Source of the DNA: Demequina subtropica
Lineage (GTDB): Bacteria; Actinomycetota; Actinomycetes; Actinomycetales; Demequinaceae
DNA: 64,000 nt
Assembly: GCF_000971235.1 (NCBI RefSeq)
Contig: NZ_BBMB01000006.1
Span: 162,737 to 226,736, forward strand
Reading direction: 5' to 3'
Shown here one piece after another: positions 45,239 to 54,419 of the stretch. The position numbers and the translations under genes are program-made. How positions within the stretch are numbered: position 1 is the stretch's first letter; each line of letters starts with the position of its first letter. The notes under the pieces were generated by a model. It ran no database searches, had not been told where the DNA came from, and saw nothing but the letters and a program-made list of their open reading frames with translations.

Positions 45239-46021
45239 TCAGCCGCGCCGGATGACGGGGTTGCGCAGGACGCCGAGGTCCTCGACCTCGACCTCGACCA
45301 CGTCGCCGTGGTTCAGGGTGGTGACGCCCGCGGGGGTGCCGGTGAGGATGACGTCGCCGGGCAGCAGCGTGGTGACCTCGGACACGAGCGACACCACGGT
45401 CGCGACGTCCGTGATCATGTCCGCCGAGTGGCCCTCCTGCACGGTCTCGCCGTTGATGCGGCCGTACACGCGGACGTCGTCGTGCGCGAGCTCCGTCTCG
45501 ATCCAGGGGCCGAGCGGCAGCGACGTGTCGAAGCCCTTGGCGCGGAACCACTGCTTCTCCTGGCGCTGGACGTCGCGCGCGGTCACGTCGTTGGCGCACG
45601 TGTAGCCGTAGATGTACTGCTCGGCGTTCTCGGGGCTGACGTCCTTGCACACGCGCGAGATCACGATCGCGAGCTCGGCCTCGAGCTGGACGTCCTCGGC
45701 GTAGTGCGGCAGCACGATCGGGTCGTCGGGACCCACCACGGCCGTGTTGGGCTTGAGGAACAGCAGCGGGAGGTCGTCGACCTCGTTGCCGAGCTCCTTC
45801 GCGTGCTCCGCGTAGTTGCGGCCCAGGCACACGATCTTCGAGCGCGGGATGACGGGAGCGAGCAGGCGGACGTCGTCGGTGAGCTTGATCCGCTCGCCGG
45901 TGACGGAGCCCGGCGTGTACATGGGGTCGCCGGTGAGGACCACGAGCTCCTCGTTGCCCGCCTCCCCGTCGACGATCGCGTACTGGGGCTCTGATCCGGT
46001 GGTGAAACGGGCGATACGCAT
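45239..46021 (-). CDS. Fumarylacetoacetate hydrolase family protein
   Basis: A 260-residue FAH-fold protein. The conserved core KIVCLGRNYAEHAKELG, LFLKPNTAVVG, the metal ligands in LEAELAIVISR, and TGTPAGV near the C-terminus match the family of acylpyruvases and 2-hydroxyhepta-2,4-diene-1,7-dioate isomerases. Reaction uncertain, probably acylpyruvate or oxaloacetate chemistry. FAH next to gltX is common in actinobacteria. TAGGCT lies 7 nt before the ATG, so the transcript may be leaderless. Confidence 0.88.
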   Translation of the reverse strand: MRIARFTTGSEPQYAIVDGEAGNEELVVLTGDPMYTPGSVTGERIKLTDDVRLLAPVIPRSKIVCLGRNYAEHAKELGNEVDDLPLLFLKPNTAVVGPDDPIVLPHYAEDVQLEAELAIVISRVCKDVSPENAEQYIYGYTCANDVTARDVQRQEKQWFRAKGFDTSLPLGPWIETELAHDDVRVYGRINGETVQEGHSADMITDVATVVSLVSEVTTLLPGDVILTGTPAGVTTLNHGDVVEVEVEDLGVLRNPVIRRG

Positions 46022-46095
46022 GGGCTCCAGCCTAGTCGTTCGCGGATGTCGCGCCTGCTGGGTCCCTTCCCCTGCCCCTGCCTACGATGGGCCGC

Positions 46096-47133
46096 ATGGG
46101 ACAGGCCGCGGGGCGCATCGTCGGGCTCGACGTCGCGCGCGGCCTCGCCGTGCTCGGCATGGTCGCGGCGCATGTGGGCGACGACGGCACGCGCGGCGCA
46201 GACGCCGACGGCTGGGCGTGGCTCGTGCTCGCGCACGGCCGCCCCTCGGCGCTCTTCGCGGTGCTCACCGGCGTGACGATGTCGATCATGCTCGCGGGCG
46301 CGGGCGGCAGGGACGATGCGCGGGCCGTGCGGCGCACGCGTGCCCGCATCGCGGCCCGCGCGGGCGTCCTCGTGGTGCTCGGGCTGCTCGTGTCGCAGCT
46401 CTCCACCGGTGTCGACATCGTCCTGGTGAACCTGGGCCTCATCATGCTCATGGCCGTCCCGCTGCTGCGTGCGCCCTCCTGGGTTCTCCTCGCGGGCGCG
46501 GCGACGGCCTTCGCGGTGGGACGGGTGCTGGTCGCCGCGGTCCAGCCCGAGGGCTGGTGGTACGACGCCCCGGTGGTCGGCCGGCTATGGAGCTACCACT
46601 ACCCCGCCCTGTCGTGGATCGGGTACGCGTTGCTGGGGCTCGCGGTGGGACGCATGGCGCTGCGCGAGGCGCGGGTCCAGGGGCTCCTCGTCGGCATGGG
46701 ATCCGTCGGGCTAGGCGCGTCCCTCGCGATCCGCATCGTCGCAGGAGACGGTCCCGTGACGGGGCTGGGCGCGCACACGTACACGCCGCTCGAGATGACC
46801 GCCAACTCCGCGGTCGCGCTCGCCGTGATCGGCGGGGCGTGCTGGCTCACGCCGCGCATGCGCGCCGTGCTCAGCCCGGTCGAGGCGCTCGGCTCGATGG
46901 CGCTCTCAGGCTACGTGCTGCATCTGCTCATCATCGCGGCCGTCGGCAGCGAGATGGTCTACGAGCCCTCGAACGTCGCGCTCATCGTCCTCGAGGCCGT
47001 GCTGCTCGCGACCGCGTGGGCGTGGCGCCGCTGGCAGGGCCAGGGGCCGCTCGAGCGGGGCCTCACGCGCGTCTCGAACGCCGCGGGAGACGCCGCCACG
47101 CGTGGCCTCCCCGCCGAGGCTGGCTCGCGATGA
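46096..47133 (+). CDS. Membrane acyltransferase-like protein (DUF418/DUF1624 type)
   Basis: A 345-residue polytopic protein with about nine predicted helices. RIVGLDVARGLAVLGMVAAHV at the N-terminus is the LDxxRGxA signature of DUF1624/DUF418 and HGSNAT-type proteins. GYVLHLLI near the end fits DUF418. TACGAT lies 7 nt before the ATG at 46096, supporting this start over the ATG at 46087, which falls inside that -10 box. It overlaps the next gene by 4 bp, so the two are co-translated. The acyl acceptor is unknown. Confidence 0.75.
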   Translation: MGQAAGRIVGLDVARGLAVLGMVAAHVGDDGTRGADADGWAWLVLAHGRPSALFAVLTGVTMSIMLAGAGGRDDARAVRRTRARIAARAGVLVVLGLLVSQLSTGVDIVLVNLGLIMLMAVPLLRAPSWVLLAGAATAFAVGRVLVAAVQPEGWWYDAPVVGRLWSYHYPALSWIGYALLGLAVGRMALREARVQGLLVGMGSVGLGASLAIRIVAGDGPVTGLGAHTYTPLEMTANSAVALAVIGGACWLTPRMRAVLSPVEALGSMALSGYVLHLLIIAAVGSEMVYEPSNVALIVLEAVLLATAWAWRRWQGQGPLERGLTRVSNAAGDAATRGLPAEAGSR

Positions 47134-48068
47134 GCGTCCTCGACTGGCTCATGGCGGGAGACCCCGCGATCCGCTGGCAGACGATGCGCGACCTCCTGGG
47201 CGCGGATCCGGAGGAGGTCGCGGCCGAGCGGGCCCGGGTGGCGCACGAGGGATGGGGCGCACGCCTCCTCGCGCTGCAGGAGCCCGACGGCTCGTGGGCC
47301 GGCGGGGCATGGTTCCCTGCGGGCGACCGCGACCCGGACGACGGCCAGCCATGGACCTCGACCGCGCACGTGCTGGTGCTGCTCACGCTCCTGGGCGCCG
47401 ACCCCGATGCCCGCCCCCTGCGCGCGGCCGCGGAGCGCGCCTTCGCCTCCGTGCGGTGGGAGGACAACGACGCGGCGTTCCTCGACGGCGAGGACGAGGC
47501 CTGCACGCTCGCCACGACCATCCTCGTGGGCGCGTACCTCGGGCATGACATGGCGGGCCCGACCGCGCGGCTCGTCGCGGACCACCGGGCCGACGGCGGG
47601 TGGAACTGCGATCCCCCGTCGCTGTCGACGCGCTCGAGCTTCCACTCGACGCTGCTCGCGCTCGAGGCGCTGGAGGCACAGCATCGCGCGCGTGGCCTCG
47701 ACCCCGCCGCGCTCGAGGCCGTCGACGACGCCCGCGAGTACCTGCTGGTGCGCTCGCTCATGCGCGGTCGGCGCTCGGGCGCCGTGGTGGACCCCGCCTA
47801 CCAGCGCTTCTCGTTCCCCCCGTACTGGCACTACGACGTGCTGCGCGCGCTCGACCATCTGCGCGCCGCCGACGCGCCGCGCGACCCACGGCTCGCGGAC
47901 GCGATCGCGCTGGTGCGATCACGCCAGTCCGCGACGGGCCTGTGGCCGCTCGAGAACACGCACCGCGGCGCTGTGCCGTTCGTGATGGAGGACGGCGACG
48001 GACGCCCCAGCCGATGGAACACGCTGCGCGCATCGCGCGTGCTGCGGTGGTGGGAGGGGCAGGCGTAG
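47130..48068 (+). CDS. Prenyltransferase/squalene-cyclase-fold protein
   Basis: A 312-residue soluble protein made of alpha/alpha-barrel repeats. Repeats contain LLALQEPDGSWAGGAWF, VADHRADGGWNCD and IALVRSRQSATGLWPLEN, the QW-like motifs of terpene cyclases and related proteins. No DxDD or DCTAE cyclase motif is present, so cyclase activity is unlikely and the fold may serve another purpose. It opens with a HEAT-like stretch (SVLDWLMAGDPAIRWQTMRDLL). The ATG overlaps the stop of the membrane acyltransferase-like gene. Confidence 0.72.
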   Translation: MSVLDWLMAGDPAIRWQTMRDLLGADPEEVAAERARVAHEGWGARLLALQEPDGSWAGGAWFPAGDRDPDDGQPWTSTAHVLVLLTLLGADPDARPLRAAAERAFASVRWEDNDAAFLDGEDEACTLATTILVGAYLGHDMAGPTARLVADHRADGGWNCDPPSLSTRSSFHSTLLALEALEAQHRARGLDPAALEAVDDAREYLLVRSLMRGRRSGAVVDPAYQRFSFPPYWHYDVLRALDHLRAADAPRDPRLADAIALVRSRQSATGLWPLENTHRGAVPFVMEDGDGRPSRWNTLRASRVLRWWEGQA

Positions 48069-48073
48069 GCGCG

Positions 48074-49624
48074 TCAGGAGGCCGGCGCGCCGCCGGGCTG
48101 GAGGTCCCTGACCTCGTAGACCGCTCCCGCGGGCACGCGCTCCCTGAGGGCGTCGACGGCCTTGGCGCCGCCGCGCCACCGGCCCGGCTCGATGACGAAG
48201 CCGGCGCCGTTCTCCCCGGTGAGGTCCCAGTGCCCGCAGTCGACGCACACCCCGGCGAGCGCGATCGCGTCCCAGCGCAGCTCGACGATCCCGAGCTCCG
48301 GCGCGAGCATCAGGATGCGCTCGGGATCGAAGATCAGCTGCGCGCCGCGCATGCCAGAGAACCAGCGAGGCGAGAGCATCTCGACGCTGTCCGGCATGAA
48401 GGCCTTGACGCGCGCCGCGGTGCTCATCGACTCGTAGTGGCCCTCGGGCTCGCGGGCCCACGGGAGGCCGAGCCGCTCCGAGAGCTGCTCGGGCGTGATC
48501 TCGTCGTCGATCTCGCCGAGCGACACCAGCAGGGTCTCGACCGCGCCGGCGATCGCCTCACGCACCCGGTCGAGCGGGACCGCGGCCATGTCGACCGCGT
48601 CGATCGCGGCCGGCTCGACCCCGTGACGCAGGAGGTTCATGGCCGCGTCGTCGAGGTGGGCGATCTGCGCCCCGCTGTGCGCGGTGATGTTCTCGTCCTC
48701 CTCGAGGATCGCCGCCATGAGCTCGTCCGAGGGACCCTCCGCCGCGAGCGTGCGGAGGATCTCCACGGCCGCGACGGCGGTCGCGAGGATGTCCTCGCGG
48801 CGCGGGTCGAGCGCGACCACCGCCCAGCGCGTGGTCGCATCGGTCCGCGCCACGAACGCGTCGACGCTGTACACCAGGTGCCGCTCGGTGCGCAGCTGGT
48901 CGAGCAGCGTGCGCTGGATCGCGGCGCCCGCGACGTACACCGCGCCGCGCTCGGACGCGTCGAGGGCGAACGAGAGCGCGAGCGGCGCGGCGCCTCCCCC
49001 GAGCCATCCGTGGCGCCGATGCCCGAGCGGCGCGATCGCCGCACGCTCGGGCAGGGGACGTGCCGCCGGCAGGTCGACGCCGAGGCCGTCCGGGACTGGC
49101 CCGGTGAAGGTCAGCACGGCGTTGCCGGCGTGCAGCCAGGTCGCGGCCCACTCGAGCGCCTGCTCACGGCTCAGCGACCGGTGCGCAGGCATCCCCAGGT
49201 CGAGCAGACCCAGGGTCGAGGCGCCGAAGCGGTCCAGGAGCGGGCCCGCGCCTGTCGTCTCGTCGCCCTCGCCCAGCTCCGCGGCGATGATGCGGCGCTG
49301 CTCCGCGACCACCGCGTCGTCGATCGCGTCCAGGTCCCTGATGGCCGCGGCGACACGTCCGAGGAAGTCCGCCACGGCGGCCTCGGCACCCTCGGCGTAG
49401 AACGTGACGCGGTCCTCCTCGGTCGACGCGTTGTGCGTCACGCTCACCCGTCCGACCCTGCTCATCACGAGGTGCTCGACCAGGTGCGTGACGCCGGCGG
49501 TCCGAGCGAGCTCGTCGCGACGTCCGACCGCGAACGCGAGGGTTCCGGTGAACGTGGACCTGATGTCGGACCACAGCACCGGGATGCCTCGGTGGTCGGT
49601 CGTCTGCAGGGTCGGGATAGCCAT
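48074..49624 (-). CDS. M16-family metallopeptidase
   Basis: A 516-residue insulinase-like protein. The inverted zinc motif HxxEH is HLVEH near residue 47, preceded by VTHL, and the downstream helix EQRRIIAAELGEGDET supplies the third metal ligand glutamate. The rest forms two M16 half-domains and a C-terminal region with DCGHWD and EPGRW that is not typical of the family. No signal peptide. GTG/ATG alternatives upstream lie in other frames' coding sequence, so the ATG at 49624 is used. It converges on the squalene-cyclase-fold gene with only a 5-bp gap. Confidence 0.8.
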   Translation of the reverse strand: MAIPTLQTTDHRGIPVLWSDIRSTFTGTLAFAVGRRDELARTAGVTHLVEHLVMSRVGRVSVTHNASTEEDRVTFYAEGAEAAVADFLGRVAAAIRDLDAIDDAVVAEQRRIIAAELGEGDETTGAGPLLDRFGASTLGLLDLGMPAHRSLSREQALEWAATWLHAGNAVLTFTGPVPDGLGVDLPAARPLPERAAIAPLGHRRHGWLGGGAAPLALSFALDASERGAVYVAGAAIQRTLLDQLRTERHLVYSVDAFVARTDATTRWAVVALDPRREDILATAVAAVEILRTLAAEGPSDELMAAILEEDENITAHSGAQIAHLDDAAMNLLRHGVEPAAIDAVDMAAVPLDRVREAIAGAVETLLVSLGEIDDEITPEQLSERLGLPWAREPEGHYESMSTAARVKAFMPDSVEMLSPRWFSGMRGAQLIFDPERILMLAPELGIVELRWDAIALAGVCVDCGHWDLTGENGAGFVIEPGRWRGGAKAVDALRERVPAGAVYEVRDLQPGGAPAS

Positions 49625-49705
49625 GCGACCATCATGGCGGCCGTGGCGCGACGCCCGGGTGAGCGCCGCATCGGTCGGCACGCGTGTCGCGCGACAATAG
49701 GAGCC

Positions 49706-50584
49706 ATGACGGTCCTCGACTCCCCCACCCTTGCGCGCGCCGAGTGGGCGCCGCTGGCGGCGGCGCATGCCGAGGCCGCGGACGCCCTCACCGCCGGCCA
49801 CCGCGAGCGCAAGGGCCGCGGCGAGAGCCACGCGATCGAGGACTTCCTGTTCGAGTACTACGCGACGCGCCCGTCGCATCTGCGCCGGTGGCATCCGGGT
49901 CCAGGCGTGGTGCTCGAGGACGCCGAGGACCACGCGTCCTGGCGTTTCTACCGGACGGAGCGCGGGCGAACCCAGCTCGATGTCGATGCGTTCATGGAGG
50001 CACGCGGCACCGCGGTGGACCTCATCGAGCGTCTGCTGCGGGCGACGGCGGACAGGCCTGCGAGGCTCGGCTGCTTCGGGCTCCACGAATGGGCCATGGC
50101 GTACCGGGTCGGCGAGGGGATCCGGCACCCGCTCCCCCTGCGGCTGGGCCAGGACGGCACCGATGCCGTGGTCGAGTCCCACCCCATCGCGTGCAGCCAC
50201 TTCGACGCGTTCCGGTTCTTCACCCCCGAGGCCGTGCCGCTGAACCGCCTCCAGCCCACGCGGGAGACGCAGGCCCAGCTCGAGCAGCCCGGCTGCCTCC
50301 ACGCGACGATGGACCTCTACAAGTGGGCCGCCAAGCTGGCCCCGGCCATCCCGTCGAGCCTCCAGCTCGAGGCCTTCGTCCTCGCGCTCGAGGTCCGCAG
50401 GGTCGACATGCAGGCGTCGCCATACGACGTGTCGTCGTACGGGCTGCCCGCCATCGCGATCGAGACGCCCGAAGGCAAGCGCGAGTACGTCGAGCGCCAG
50501 CGCGACTTCGCATCGCGCGGCGCGGTCCTGCGCGGGCGCATCGTCGACGCCATCACGCGGCTGCGGGACGCGGCGGCCGCCTGA
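49706..50584 (+). CDS. 3-methyladenine DNA glycosylase-annotated actinobacterial protein
   Basis: A 292-residue protein of an actinobacterial family that databases usually call 3-methyladenine DNA glycosylase, though it lacks an obvious HhH-GPD or MPG core. Conserved runs include IEDFLFEYYATRPSHLRRWHPG, FGLHEWAMAYR, PIACSHFDAFRFFTPEA and MDLYKWAAKLAP. Function therefore unconfirmed. GACAAT lies 7 nt before the ATG. AGGAG is only 2 nt from the ATG, too close for normal use, which suggests a leaderless start. Divergent from the M16 gene. Confidence 0.7.
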   Translation: MTVLDSPTLARAEWAPLAAAHAEAADALTAGHRERKGRGESHAIEDFLFEYYATRPSHLRRWHPGPGVVLEDAEDHASWRFYRTERGRTQLDVDAFMEARGTAVDLIERLLRATADRPARLGCFGLHEWAMAYRVGEGIRHPLPLRLGQDGTDAVVESHPIACSHFDAFRFFTPEAVPLNRLQPTRETQAQLEQPGCLHATMDLYKWAAKLAPAIPSSLQLEAFVLALEVRRVDMQASPYDVSSYGLPAIAIETPEGKREYVERQRDFASRGAVLRGRIVDAITRLRDAAAA

Positions 50585-50729
50585 CGCCTGCCGTGCCCGC
50601 GGTCGGCCCCGATCCGGCCGCGGGGGGTGCAGCCGGACCGGGACCTGCCGCGCCGCGCGCCCTCAACGACCGCGGGGCTCATCGCCCACTCGCGGCCTTC
50701 GCGCTGGCCGGCGTCGATCGATGTCGACT

Positions 50730-50758
50730 GCCATACGGTGCCACCCCGCACGTATGGC
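50730..50758. promoter_or_regulatory. Palindrome upstream of the GH16-like gene
   Basis: GCCATACG (50730-50737) and CGTATGGC (50751-50758) are perfect 8-bp arms with a 13-nt gap, 56 bp before the ATG at 50814. A likely operator; its regulator is not evident. Confidence 0.45.
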
Positions 50759-50813
50759 CAACGTAAGCACCGCGCGGCCCGCGCACGTAGTCTCGACAGG
50801 GACGGGAGGCCGC

Positions 50814-51578
50814 ATGGAGACCCGATGGGACAGGATCGAGAGGTTCGCCGGAGATCCCCTCGACACGTCGCTGTGGGTCCCCGACTACCTGCCGCACTGG
50901 ACCACGCCGGAACGCTCGGGCGCGCGCTACCGCTTCACCGATGCGGGCCTCGCGCTCCTCATCGAGCACGATCAGCATGCCTGGCGGCCCGAGGATGGGG
51001 ACTTCCGCGTCTCGCACCTGCAGACCGGCGAGTTCGCGGGCCCGCTCGGGAGCGACGTCGGCCAGCATCGCGTCGGGCACGACCTTCGCGTGGTGACGGA
51101 GAGGACGATGCGGCGGCTCTGGACCCCGCCGCGCGCCGGCGCGGTCGAGGTGGTCGCGTCCGCGAGCGCCGACCCGACATGCATGCTCGGGATCTGGCTC
51201 GTGGGCCACGAGTCCACCGGTCCGCGGGACTCGGGCGAGATCTGCATCGCGGAGGTCTTCGGCGACCGGGTCTCCCCCGCATCGTCCACCGTGCGCGTCG
51301 GGATCAAGGCGCATCACGATGACCGCCTGGTCACGGATCTGCGCGATGTGGCGGCGGCGTTCGATGCCGCCACGCCTCACGTCTACGGCGCGACGTGGGA
51401 CTCCGAGGGCACGGAGATCACCCTCGACGGCACGGCCGTGTACGGCACGGATCAGGTGCTCGGCTACCCGCTTCAGCTCATGCTCGACCTCTGGGAGTTC
51501 CCGCACGGGCGACGCGACGCCGCCGCCTATCCGAAGGTCGCGACCCTCCACGAGGTGCGGCTCCGCACCGACGACTGA
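50814..51578 (+). CDS. Glycoside hydrolase family 16-like protein
   Basis: A 254-residue cytoplasmic protein with a predicted concanavalin-type beta-jelly-roll. DPLDTSLWVPDYLPHWTTPER, ARYRFTDAGLALLIE, the EICIAEVF strand and LQLMLDLWEFP correspond to GH16-like strands. The classical ExDxxE is degenerate (EICIAEVFG), so catalysis is uncertain; relatives are annotated only as GH16-like. GGGAGGCC precedes the ATG. Its last 52 bp overlap the end of the oppositely directed O-antigen-ligase-like gene. Confidence 0.7.
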   Translation: METRWDRIERFAGDPLDTSLWVPDYLPHWTTPERSGARYRFTDAGLALLIEHDQHAWRPEDGDFRVSHLQTGEFAGPLGSDVGQHRVGHDLRVVTERTMRRLWTPPRAGAVEVVASASADPTCMLGIWLVGHESTGPRDSGEICIAEVFGDRVSPASSTVRVGIKAHHDDRLVTDLRDVAAAFDAATPHVYGATWDSEGTEITLDGTAVYGTDQVLGYPLQLMLDLWEFPHGRRDAAAYPKVATLHEVRLRTDD

Positions 51579-52645
51579 GCGGTGTCGGGACCGCGGCCCG
51601 GCTCGGTCAGCGCGAATGCGCCCAGCACGGCGGCAACCACGGCGATCGCCGTGATCCGCAACGAGAAGTCGAGCATCCCGCCCGCGACCAGCACGAGCGA
51701 CGCGAGCGCATAGCCGGGATCCACACGGTCCGCCGTGCGCACCAGGATCATCCCAGCGCTGATGACCGCGGTCAGCAGCAGGAGGCCCACGAGGCCGTAC
51801 TCGACGCCCCACTGGAGCGGCTCGAGGTGCGCGTGGGCGGTCGGCCGCCCGGGGCCCTGCGCGAGGTAGGCCGCCGTCGGCGCGCCCTCGCCGACGATGG
51901 GGCTCGCCGCGAAGCGCTCCCACGCCTCGGCCCAGATCAGCGGCCGGTCGCCCACCCCCTCGGCCGCCGTACGCCAGGCGATGACGCCGCCGGCGCCGAC
52001 GACCGCGACGGCGGCGATCACGGCACGATGCGCACCGCGGCTCGACAGCGCCCACACGACCGCCACGGTGGCCCCGACCACAAGCGCCGTGCGGCTCCCG
52101 GTCGCGATCACCCCGACGCACAGGAGCCCGAGCGCGGCCGCCCATCCGGCGCGCCCCTCGTCCATCCAGGCGCGCACCACGAGCACCGCGGCGGCGACCA
52201 GCAGGAGTCCGAGCGCGTTCGGGGATCCGAGCAGCCCTCCCGCACGCGGCGCGGCATCGGCCCCGACCGCCAGGTGCACGACGGCCTGGCCGATCGCCAC
52301 CGCCGCCGCGAGGCACGCGACGACGACGAGCCCGACGATCCATCCCTCGCGTTCGTCGCGCGAGAGCGACGCCGCGACCAGCGTCGCCAGCACCACCACG
52401 ACCGCGAGCACCGGGACGCGCACGGATTCCAGCGTCCACCCGAGACGCATCGGACCGTCGACGAGCAGCCAAGCCACCAGCACCGCGGTCGCCCCGCCGA
52501 GCAGCGCGGGATGCGGCGCTCGGCGGCCCACGGTCGCCATACCGAGGCCGAGCAGCACCACCGTGACAGCCATGTCCCGTGCGCTGGTGCCGCCGCTCGT
52601 GGCGACCGCCCACGCGAACGCGGCCAGGAGCAGCAGCGCGCTCAC
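51527..52645 (-). CDS. O-antigen ligase family membrane protein
   Basis: A 372-residue protein with about ten to twelve predicted helices and a large loop between late helices. The loop has the Wzy/WaaL pattern: RPLIWAEAWERFAASPIVGEG followed by PTAHAHLEPLQWGVEYGLVGLLLL, with the conserved histidine in AHAHLE. Such proteins polymerise or ligate surface polysaccharides. The GTG start at 52645 overlaps the stop of the secreted protein gene by 4 bp, implying a joint role at the envelope. Confidence 0.75.
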   Translation of the reverse strand: MSALLLLAAFAWAVATSGGTSARDMAVTVVLLGLGMATVGRRAPHPALLGGATAVLVAWLLVDGPMRLGWTLESVRVPVLAVVVVLATLVAASLSRDEREGWIVGLVVVACLAAAVAIGQAVVHLAVGADAAPRAGGLLGSPNALGLLLVAAAVLVVRAWMDEGRAGWAAALGLLCVGVIATGSRTALVVGATVAVVWALSSRGAHRAVIAAVAVVGAGGVIAWRTAAEGVGDRPLIWAEAWERFAASPIVGEGAPTAAYLAQGPGRPTAHAHLEPLQWGVEYGLVGLLLLTAVISAGMILVRTADRVDPGYALASLVLVAGGMLDFSLRITAIAVVAAVLGAFALTEPGRGPDTAQSSVRSRTSWRVATFG

Positions 52646-53820
52646 GCCGCGGCCTCGCCGTCCCCGCCACCCTTGCGACGGTTCGAGCGGATCTTGGCCA
52701 CCGCGCCCCACAGCCCCAGCACCGCGACCGCGAAACCGACGAACACGCCGAGGTAGTCGACCGGCTCCTTGAGCCTGTCCCAGAACGATGCGGGTGCACC
52801 CGAAGCCCGCGCGGAGGCCTGTGTCTCGACCCCGGTCTCGACGGAGTACGTGCCCGCCTCGCCGCGCACGGTCGCGGTGAACGCGAGCAGCACCGGGCCG
52901 GCCTCCTCCGGGGTGACCGTCCAGCGGGCCCGCGCGACGTCGCTCATGGCGTCCGCCACCGTCATCGTCCGCGCACCACCCATCGCGAACGCGACCGGGC
53001 CCCCGCCCCCAGCCTGCGCGGCCGACGCCGCGTTCTGACGGCGGATCGTGACGGCCGCCGACCCGGGTGCGGCCACGAGGTCGAGCTCGACGGCGATGTC
53101 GTCGCCGTGCCCGTGGAGCGGCACCTCCACGCTGACCTCGTAGTCACGATCGACCTGCATGTGCTCCGGAACCACGGCCGCGACGTGCGCGGCCTCAGCC
53201 GCGACCTCGTCGACCGCACGCTGGACTGGATGGACCTCGACGTCGACCACGACGGGTTCGTTGGCCGTCCTCATATCGACCTCGCGGCCCTCGCCGTCCC
53301 TCACGGTCGGCACGATCGTCACGGTGAGACTCTGCTCGCCGGCCATGAGCGGAGTGACCGCCCACGACCAGACGAGCTCGTATGTTCCATCGCCCCGCGC
53401 GGTGCTCGCGTCGATCGACTGCCGCGACGACGAGGTGCGGCGGACCTCGAACGCACCCGGCGCCGTCTCAAGCTCTGCCTCGTTGGTCCAGGACACGAGC
53501 ACCGTGGCATCGCCCCGCTCGATGGCCTCGCCCACCACGGCGGTGAACCGTAGCTCCGCCTCCTCGAACTGTGCCAGCTCGTCGCGATCGAAGGTCACGG
53601 CGTACTTCGCGGCCGTGAGGGAGTCCGGGCTCAACAGCTCGTCGGTGGGGCCGCCCCCCTCGCCAGGTGGACGCCCGTCACCCGGCTTGCCACCGTCGCC
53701 CGGTGGGTAAACGGCCGCGTAAAGCGGTGCGGCCGCTGGCGCCAAGAGGCCGAGCAGGGCCACCACCAGCGCCACCAAGACTGCGCGTCGGCGTTGCGTC
53801 GCTCGAGCTGCCCCCTGCAC
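52642..53820 (-). CDS. Secreted, membrane-anchored hypothetical protein
   Basis: A 392-residue protein. The GTG at 53820 follows GGGGAGG by 5 nt and yields a good signal peptide (TQRRRAVLVALVVALLGLLAPAAA then APLYA). Starting at 53874 would add 18 residues before it. After a Pro/Gly-rich linker come beta-rich extracellular repeats (about 90-320) and a single C-terminal membrane helix YLGVFVGFAVAVLGLWGAVA with a basic cytoplasmic tail. No family recognised. It is coupled to the O-antigen-ligase-like gene and may assist its substrate handling outside the cell. Confidence 0.65.
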   Translation of the reverse strand: MQGAARATQRRRAVLVALVVALLGLLAPAAAPLYAAVYPPGDGGKPGDGRPPGEGGGPTDELLSPDSLTAAKYAVTFDRDELAQFEEAELRFTAVVGEAIERGDATVLVSWTNEAELETAPGAFEVRRTSSSRQSIDASTARGDGTYELVWSWAVTPLMAGEQSLTVTIVPTVRDGEGREVDMRTANEPVVVDVEVHPVQRAVDEVAAEAAHVAAVVPEHMQVDRDYEVSVEVPLHGHGDDIAVELDLVAAPGSAAVTIRRQNAASAAQAGGGGPVAFAMGGARTMTVADAMSDVARARWTVTPEEAGPVLLAFTATVRGEAGTYSVETGVETQASARASGAPASFWDRLKEPVDYLGVFVGFAVAVLGLWGAVAKIRSNRRKGGGDGEAAA

Positions 53821-53908
53821 GGCCTCCTCCCCGTATCGCCTGATCAGGGATGATCGCCCGACCATCGTAGGCACGGGTCATGCGCGCGGTCCATCCCGCG
53901 CGCGGAGG

Positions 53909-54355
53909 TCAGCGCGCCGCGGCCGCTCCCTTGTTGGCGAGCTCGTCGGCCTTCTCGTTGCCGGGATCGCCGGCGTGGCCCTTGACCCACACCCACGTGA
54001 TGTCGTGCCGGCCCAGCTGCTCGTCGAGCGCCTGCCACAGCTCCACGTTCTTCACGGGCTTCTTGTCCGAGGTCTTCCAGCCGTTGCGCTTCCAGCCCTT
54101 CATCCAGGTCTGGGCGCCGTTCTTCACGTACTGCGAGTCGACGTGGAGCGTCACCTTGCAGGACCGGTTGAGCGCCTTGAGGCCCTCGATGACCGCGGTG
54201 AGCTCCATGCGGTTGTTCGTGGTGACCTTCTCGCCGCCGAAGAGCTCGCGCTCGTGCCCGCCGGCCCTCATCCACACGCCCCAACCGCCGAGGCCGGGAT
54301 TGCCCTTGCAGGCGCCGTCGGTCCACATGTGCACTTCGGTCAGGGTCTCGGTCAC
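53909..54355 (-). CDS. rnhA: Ribonuclease HI
   Basis: Cuts the RNA strand of RNA-DNA hybrids. The 148-residue protein has all four catalytic acids: Asp in [11 protein letters not shown], Glu in [13 protein letters not shown], Asp in VDSQYV and Asp in the C-terminal [13 protein letters not shown] with its histidine. The basic protrusion around [12 protein letters not shown] is present. The GTG at 54355 gives the usual length; upstream ATGs would add an unrelated N-terminus. It diverges from ybaK. Confidence 0.95.
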   Translation of the reverse strand: MTETLTEVHMWTDGACKGNPGLGGWGVWMRAGGHERELFGGEKVTTNNRMELTAVIEGLKALNRSCKVTLHVDSQYVKNGAQTWMKGWKRNGWKTSDKKPVKNVELWQALDEQLGRHDITWVWVKGHAGDPGNEKADELANKGAAAAR

Positions 54356-54419
54356 CCGGACACGGTACCCGGGCGGCGGCCTCGCGGACGCCAGCCACCG
54401 CATCGTCCACAATGGACCC

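Noticed and set aside
46312..46745. GACGATGC copies inside the 46-47 kb genes as a local repeat
   Set aside because: They are part of the window-wide octamer pattern, not a local array, and lie within coding frames.
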